Shown in pieces: positions 25,086-28,746 of a stretch of 28,746 bases of DNA. The stretch comes from DASUEB01 sp036275295 (GTDB lineage Bacteria; Bacteroidota; Bacteroidia; Flavobacteriales_D; Luteibaculaceae): assembly GCA_036275295.1 (NCBI GenBank), contig DASUEB010000126.1, positions 1-28,746 on the forward strand, written 5' to 3'. The notes beneath the pieces are model-generated. The model did not search any database, was not told the origin of the DNA, and saw only the letters and a program-made list of their open reading frames with translations. How positions within the stretch are numbered: position 1 is the first letter of the stretch; the number at the start of each line of letters is the position of its first letter. Position numbers and translations under genes: made by a program.

Positions 25086-25777
25086 ACCTTCGTTGCTTTA
25101 ATAGCAATAACCACTTGATAATTCGGGTCGTTGTAATTGAGTTCCTCGGGTTGTAATTCTTCGACGCTAATGCCTTGAAGAAGAGCGGTTGCACTCAGTA
25201 CATTCCCGAACGTAAAAACTTCTATTTGATCTTTTCCGAAGGTATTCTCAAATATTTGACCAATGCCTTTGTTGGTAAATCTCCAAAAATCACCCCAGCG
25301 ATCCATATCGTAGCGAGAAATCTGCGTAAGTCCGGCCACCGTTACCAGAGCTGTTCCCCCAGGTCGCAGCATCCGGTGAATTCCGATCACTGCTTGCTGA
25401 ACGTCGAAGATGAAATTGAGCGTTTGCGTACAGATAAAGCAGTCGATTCGATCCTCAGGCAAGAGCAGCGGTTTCGAAAGGTCGCCTACAAGGGTAGCCT
25501 GAGCGTGGTTTGGATCGATGTGCAGAACCTCAAAGGCCGTAACCCCTGAGTTAAACTCCTTGGTATACACTGATTCTGCAATTTCAAGAGCAACTCCCTT
25601 CACATGCTGTTTTTGTTGATGCAGAAAGGACTCGATGTAGTATCTATCAATTGGGGTTCCTCGTTCTAACCCAAATTGCTCAGAAATGGGTTGTAGCGAA
25701 CGCAGCTTATGCCATTCAACCTTATTACTCGCGCGGGTTAGACCTTGAAGAATTTTCCTAATCGAGGCGATTAGCAT
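25082..25777 (-). CDS. Class I SAM methyltransferase (Methyltransf_11-like)
   Basis: A 231-residue protein and the first gene of the minus-strand glycan operon. It has the pattern ISEQFGLERGTPIDRYYIESFL (about 32-53), common to a group of methyltransferases in polysaccharide clusters. It then has GVALEIAESVYTKEF in place of the usual glycine-rich motif I, and CFICTQTLNFIFDVQQAV plus HRMLRPGGTALVTVAG (about 131-146), the post-motif III region. The altered motif I could mean that SAM is bound differently; the rest of the fold looks intact. The substrate is probably a sugar of the surface glycan, by location only. Divergent from the next gene with only 35 bases between starts. Confidence 0.85.
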   Translation of the reverse strand: MLIASIRKILQGLTRASNKVEWHKLRSLQPISEQFGLERGTPIDRYYIESFLHQQKQHVKGVALEIAESVYTKEFNSGVTAFEVLHIDPNHAQATLVGDLSKPLLLPEDRIDCFICTQTLNFIFDVQQAVIGIHRMLRPGGTALVTVAGLTQISRYDMDRWGDFWRFTNKGIGQIFENTFGKDQIEVFTFGNVLSATALLQGISVEELQPEELNYNDPNYQVVIAIKATKV

Positions 25778-25788
25778 AGAGGAAAGTT

Positions 25789-25796
25789 TAATTTTG
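25789..25796 (+). promoter_or_regulatory. -7 promoter element for the plus-strand glycan unit
   Basis: TAATTTTG followed by CA is an exact match to TAnnTTTG, 17 bases before the ATG at 25813. Transcription would start near 25803. On the opposite strand TACCTTGC (25799-25806 reversed) is a possible degraded element for the divergent methyltransferase gene. No -33 TTTG is seen at the usual spacing. Confidence 0.45.
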
Positions 25797-25812
25797 CAGC
25801 AAGGTAGTAATT

Positions 25813-26703
25813 ATGGGATTATTAGAGAAAGTGTGGTATTTCTTCGAGCTTTTTTCCATGTCGGTGAAATCCCTGCTTCGCATGGTAGTTCTGAGATCAA
25901 TGCCGCAGAGTTATCCTCCCCGAACTGCAAGCACATTGGGTATACTGGGCAACGGTCCAAGCTTAGAGCGCGATTTGCTGCAGTTAGATCGAAACATACC
26001 GACGGATTTAATGTGCGTTAGCCACTTTGCCAAAACCAGCATATTTACTGAGCTTAAACCCAATAAATACATCATTGCCGATGGAGCGTTTGGCCAGCAA
26101 TACGGTACCACCTCTAGGGTCGGAATTATTGTAAACGAAACAGTTGCTGCTCTAATTGACAAGGTGAGTTGGCCCATGGAACTCTACCTAAACATTGAAA
26201 TTTGCAAGAATAAGAAGATGATTGCCGATCTCAAGGCCAATCCTTTTCTCTCGATACATTGGTTCAATGCAACACGGGTAGAAGGTTTTGCAGCTTTCAG
26301 CCATTTTTTCTACCGCATGGGATGTGGCATGCCTCCCTGCGAGAACGTGCTCGTTGCGGCGCTGATGGTTGCGATCAATCAGCGATACCCACAGGTATTT
26401 TTAATGGGTGCAGATCACAGTTGGCATGAAGGCCTTATCATTGGTCGAAATAATGAAATGCTGGTAAACGACCGACATTTCTACAATCCAAATGGCAAAC
26501 GCGTGGATTTGACCAATTTCAACGGATCTTACAGACTGCACGACCAGTTTTTCTCACTGGCTAAGACGTTTAAGAGTTACCATCAGATCAAAGCTTACGC
26601 CGACGAGGAGCAAGTGGAAATCGTTAACCGAAGTGCCCGTTCCTTTATTGATGCTTTCCCAAGGGAAACCGAAACAGCAACCATTGCTCATGGGGATCAT
26701 TAA
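25813..26703 (+). CDS. MptE/DUF115- or GT42-like protein, possible nonulosonic-acid transferase
   Basis: A 296-residue protein of uncertain function. LGILGNGPSLERDL (42-55) has the GNGPS nucleotide-binding loop shared by MptE/DUF115 proteins, flagellin-glycosylating Maf proteins and GT42 sialyltransferases such as Cst-II. Further on, GCGMPPCENVLVAALMVAIN and VFLMGADHSWHEG (Asp201, His202) resemble the conserved Gly-Asp block of those families. An amphipathic or membrane-associated N-terminus (about 1-30) precedes this. It sits directly before a flippase and a LegB-like 4,6-dehydratase, so transfer of a CMP-activated nonulosonic sugar is a plausible role, by inference. The alternative is an unrelated capsule-associated pyrophosphokinase-like fold. 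It overlaps the flippase start by 14 bases. Confidence 0.6.
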   Translation: MGLLEKVWYFFELFSMSVKSLLRMVVLRSMPQSYPPRTASTLGILGNGPSLERDLLQLDRNIPTDLMCVSHFAKTSIFTELKPNKYIIADGAFGQQYGTTSRVGIIVNETVAALIDKVSWPMELYLNIEICKNKKMIADLKANPFLSIHWFNATRVEGFAAFSHFFYRMGCGMPPCENVLVAALMVAINQRYPQVFLMGADHSWHEGLIIGRNNEMLVNDRHFYNPNGKRVDLTNFNGSYRLHDQFFSLAKTFKSYHQIKAYADEEQVEIVNRSARSFIDAFPRETETATIAHGDH

Positions 26704-28162
26704 AGGACAGTCGAAACGCGGTTTGCTGTTTAATTATATCGGGGTTGCCCTTGGCTTCCTGAGCACCTATCTTCAACCCCTTTTTTTATCGGCGGGTCAA
26801 ATAGGATTGGTGAAGATTCTCAATTCGTACTCCAATATTTTTGTTTCCTTTTGCAACTTGGGTTTCGAAGGCGCGGCTTTGCGATTTTTTCCCAAATTTC
26901 GGAACCCCAACAACGGGAATAACGGATTCTTAGGACTTGCCCTCTTGTTTCTTGTAATCGGCTTCCTATCCGCGGCAGTGGCGTTTTTTTTGCTCAAGGA
27001 CCAACTGATTGGACGCGAAAACCAGGGGCTTGAAGTCTATATCTATTTGGTGCTACCATTAATTTTTTTCAATCTGGTCTATCTGCATCTCGACGCCTAC
27101 CGCGTATCGCTGTTTAACGCATCGATTGGCATATTGTATAAGGAGGTGTTTCAGCGCGTTGGCATTGTAATGGCTGTTTTACTGGTGGGAATTCAGGCCA
27201 TTGATTTTCACGTTTTTGTTTATCTATACTGTTTCAGCCTCTGTTTACCCGGCCTCACCTTGCTGTTTGATTTATGGAAACAGGGCGAACTAAAACCTCA
27301 TTTTAATTTTCATTTCTTCAGCGGAAAGTTGAGACGAGATTTTCTCCTCACCGCAGGCTTCACATTTTTGGCCAATGCCCCCGGAGTTATTATTGGAGAA
27401 CTCGACGTGGTTATGATCAAGGAGTTGAAGGGCCTGTCGTACGCAGGTATTTACACCATGTTGTTTTTTTACGCCACCATGATTTCCATTCCTTCGAGGC
27501 CGGTTAAACGCATTTCGTATTCAATCGTTGCAGAGGCATGGAATAATGCAGACCTTGACATCATTCGCGATGTCTATCGGAAAAGCGCCTTAAATCAGCT
27601 CATCATCGGTTTGTTTTTATTCATTGGCTTGTGGACCAATAGAGCTTTGGTTTTTTACATACTTCCAGAGGAATACGCTGGTTTTGATTACGTGCTCTTT
27701 TTCATCGGCCTTAATAATCTCATTGACATGGGAACAGGGGTTAGCGGTGAAATATTAGCGACCTCTGATAGGTATAAATACAACTTGCTATTTGTTGGGT
27801 TACTCATCGCTCTTGGGCTGCTGACCAATTGGATGTTGATACCGGTTTACGGTATTGAAGGAGCTGCCTTTGCTACTTTCTGTTCAGTATCTCTGTTTAA
27901 CTTGATACGTTTTTTCTGCCTCTACAAATGGTATGGTTTGCAACCATTTAACAGTAATTTTATCAAGGTTTTGGCAATTGGGGGTGTAGTATGGCTAATA
28001 GCGGCATTTATTCCAACACCTGAACATGTTCTACTCGATTTTTTAGTAAGAGGCACTTTCATAACCTGTACCTTTATACCGCTTATTTACATCTTTAGTA
28101 TCTCGGAAGACTTTAATGAGCTGGTAGTTGGGGTATTAAGACGGTTGAAAATTAGGAACTAA
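26690..28162 (+). CDS. Wzx-type polysaccharide flippase (MATE/MOP superfamily)
   Basis: A 490-residue integral membrane protein with about 12-14 hydrophobic helices distributed along the chain. KGQSKRGLLFNYIGVALGFL (4-23) is the usual N-terminal entry, and the mid-protein segment NAPGVIIGELDVVMIKEL is typical of O-antigen and capsule flippases. These move undecaprenyl-linked oligosaccharides across the inner membrane. The ATG at 26690 is preferred because the longer frame from 26633 lies inside the previous gene and adds a non-membrane lead. It is followed after three bases by the LegB-like gene, so the three genes probably form one unit. Confidence 0.9.
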   Translation: MGIIKGQSKRGLLFNYIGVALGFLSTYLQPLFLSAGQIGLVKILNSYSNIFVSFCNLGFEGAALRFFPKFRNPNNGNNGFLGLALLFLVIGFLSAAVAFFLLKDQLIGRENQGLEVYIYLVLPLIFFNLVYLHLDAYRVSLFNASIGILYKEVFQRVGIVMAVLLVGIQAIDFHVFVYLYCFSLCLPGLTLLFDLWKQGELKPHFNFHFFSGKLRRDFLLTAGFTFLANAPGVIIGELDVVMIKELKGLSYAGIYTMLFFYATMISIPSRPVKRISYSIVAEAWNNADLDIIRDVYRKSALNQLIIGLFLFIGLWTNRALVFYILPEEYAGFDYVLFFIGLNNLIDMGTGVSGEILATSDRYKYNLLFVGLLIALGLLTNWMLIPVYGIEGAAFATFCSVSLFNLIRFFCLYKWYGLQPFNSNFIKVLAIGGVVWLIAAFIPTPEHVLLDFLVRGTFITCTFIPLIYIFSISEDFNELVVGVLRRLKIRN

Positions 28163-28165
28163 ACA

Positions 28166-28746
28166 ATGATTCAAGCAGAAAAAAAGATATTGGTTACCGG
28201 TGCCGATGGCTTCATTGGCAGTCACTTGGTTGAAAGATTAATACGCCAGGGTCACTCGGTAAGAGCGCTCGTTTATTATAATTCATTCAATTCATGGGGT
28301 TGGCTTGATCGTTTACCAGCTGAGGTGAAAAAGGAAATTGAAATATTTCAGGGCGATGTTCGCGATCCGAATGGAATGCGAGCGGCTATGAAAGGGGTGG
28401 AAATGGTTTATCACCTCGCTGCGCTAATAGCAATACCCTACAGTTATTACAGTCCCGACTCGTATATCGACACCAATATCAAGGGAACCTTGAACGTGCT
28501 CAGCGCAGCAAAAGATGAGGGAGTGAAAAGAATATTGATAACCTCCACTTCAGAAGTATATGGTACAGCTCGTTTTGTGCCCATTACTGAGGAGCACCCC
28601 AAGCAACCCCAGTCGCCCTACTCGGCCTCCAAAATTGGTGCCGATGCTTTGGCAGACTCCTTTTACCGAAGTTTTGACATGCCGGTTACTATCGTTCGGC
28701 CTTTTAATACCTATGGACCACGACAATCGGCACGGGCAATTATTCC
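28166..28746 (+). CDS. legB: LegB-like NAD-dependent nucleotide-sugar 4,6-dehydratase (partial, runs off window)
   Basis: The first 193 codons of an extended short-chain dehydrogenase. The Rossmann motif is TGADGFIGSHL (11-21). YYNSFNSWGWLD (37-48) is a segment I associate with LegB, the GDP-GlcNAc 4,6-dehydratase that opens the legionaminic-acid pathway. The catalytic region has TSTSEVYG (126-133) and YSASK (152-156, the Y-x3-K pair), followed by RPFNTYGPRQSARA. The frame is open to the window edge. Other sugar 4,6-dehydratases share the general motifs; only the SFNSWGW stretch argues for LegB. Legionaminic acid is a sialic-acid-like sugar used on cell surfaces. If the assignment is right, legC/neuB-like genes should follow beyond the edge. 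Confidence 0.8.
   Translation, partial: MIQAEKKILVTGADGFIGSHLVERLIRQGHSVRALVYYNSFNSWGWLDRLPAEVKKEIEIFQGDVRDPNGMRAAMKGVEMVYHLAALIAIPYSYYSPDSYIDTNIKGTLNVLSAAKDEGVKRILITSTSEVYGTARFVPITEEHPKQPQSPYSASKIGADALADSFYRSFDMPVTIVRPFNTYGPRQSARAII

Overview
The window looks like a chromosomal segment of a member of the Bacteroidota, probably a flavobacterium-like or cytophaga-like marine or soil lineage rather than Bacteroides itself. The support is: TTTG/TAnnTTTG-type promoters (an exact match in front of rpmH), a very large secreted protein with a type IX secretion (T9SS)-style tail, a DUF4834-like and YfhO-like pair, an ECF sigma / NPF-motif anti-sigma / CpxP-like cassette, and a carbamoyl-phosphate synthase large subunit that lacks the C-terminal regulatory domain. 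I see no tRNA, rRNA, insertion sequence, prophage or CRISPR array.

Layout. 1-400: four tandem copies of a ~90-108 bp non-coding unit, each carrying one intrinsic-terminator hairpin. 400-796: no convincing gene. 797-2139 (minus): ECF sigma factor, anti-sigma-like membrane protein and a periplasmic CpxP/Spy-like helical protein, divergent from a Rieske lipoprotein (2193-2609). 2596-5715 (minus): a compact unit of ClC-type anion channel/transporter with CBS domains, nitroreductase and outer-membrane beta-barrel protein. 6107-7990: exported S9 prolyl-oligopeptidase-type peptidase. 8008-10295 (minus): ABC exporter and GNAT acetyltransferase. 10592-15199: ~1,535-residue secreted repeat protein with PKD-like and T9SS-tail regions. 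15298-21278: rpmH (L34, only 54 codons), then carB, a DUF4834-like small membrane protein and a YfhO-like membrane protein. 21275-28746: a surface-glycan locus made of two divergent units. The minus unit (25777 to 21275) encodes two methyltransferases, a polysaccharide deacetylase and GT4 and GT2 glycosyltransferases. The plus unit encodes an MptE/DUF115- or GT42-like protein, a Wzx-type flippase and the start of a LegB-like nucleotide-sugar 4,6-dehydratase that runs off the window.

How the genes fit together. The glycan locus has most of the parts for making a lipid-linked oligosaccharide: sugar-nucleotide synthesis, sugar transfer, methyl decoration, deacetylation and flipping. The LegB-like enzyme points to a legionaminic-acid-type nonulosonic sugar. 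The neighbouring GNGPSL-motif protein is then a candidate transferase for it, which is my most interesting functional hypothesis. The other notable observations are the tandem terminator array, the ClC protein in which the canonical anion-coordinating Ser and Tyr and the proton-pathway Glu are all replaced, and the palindromic elements in two promoter regions. Nothing here is clearly a wholly new defence or mobile system.
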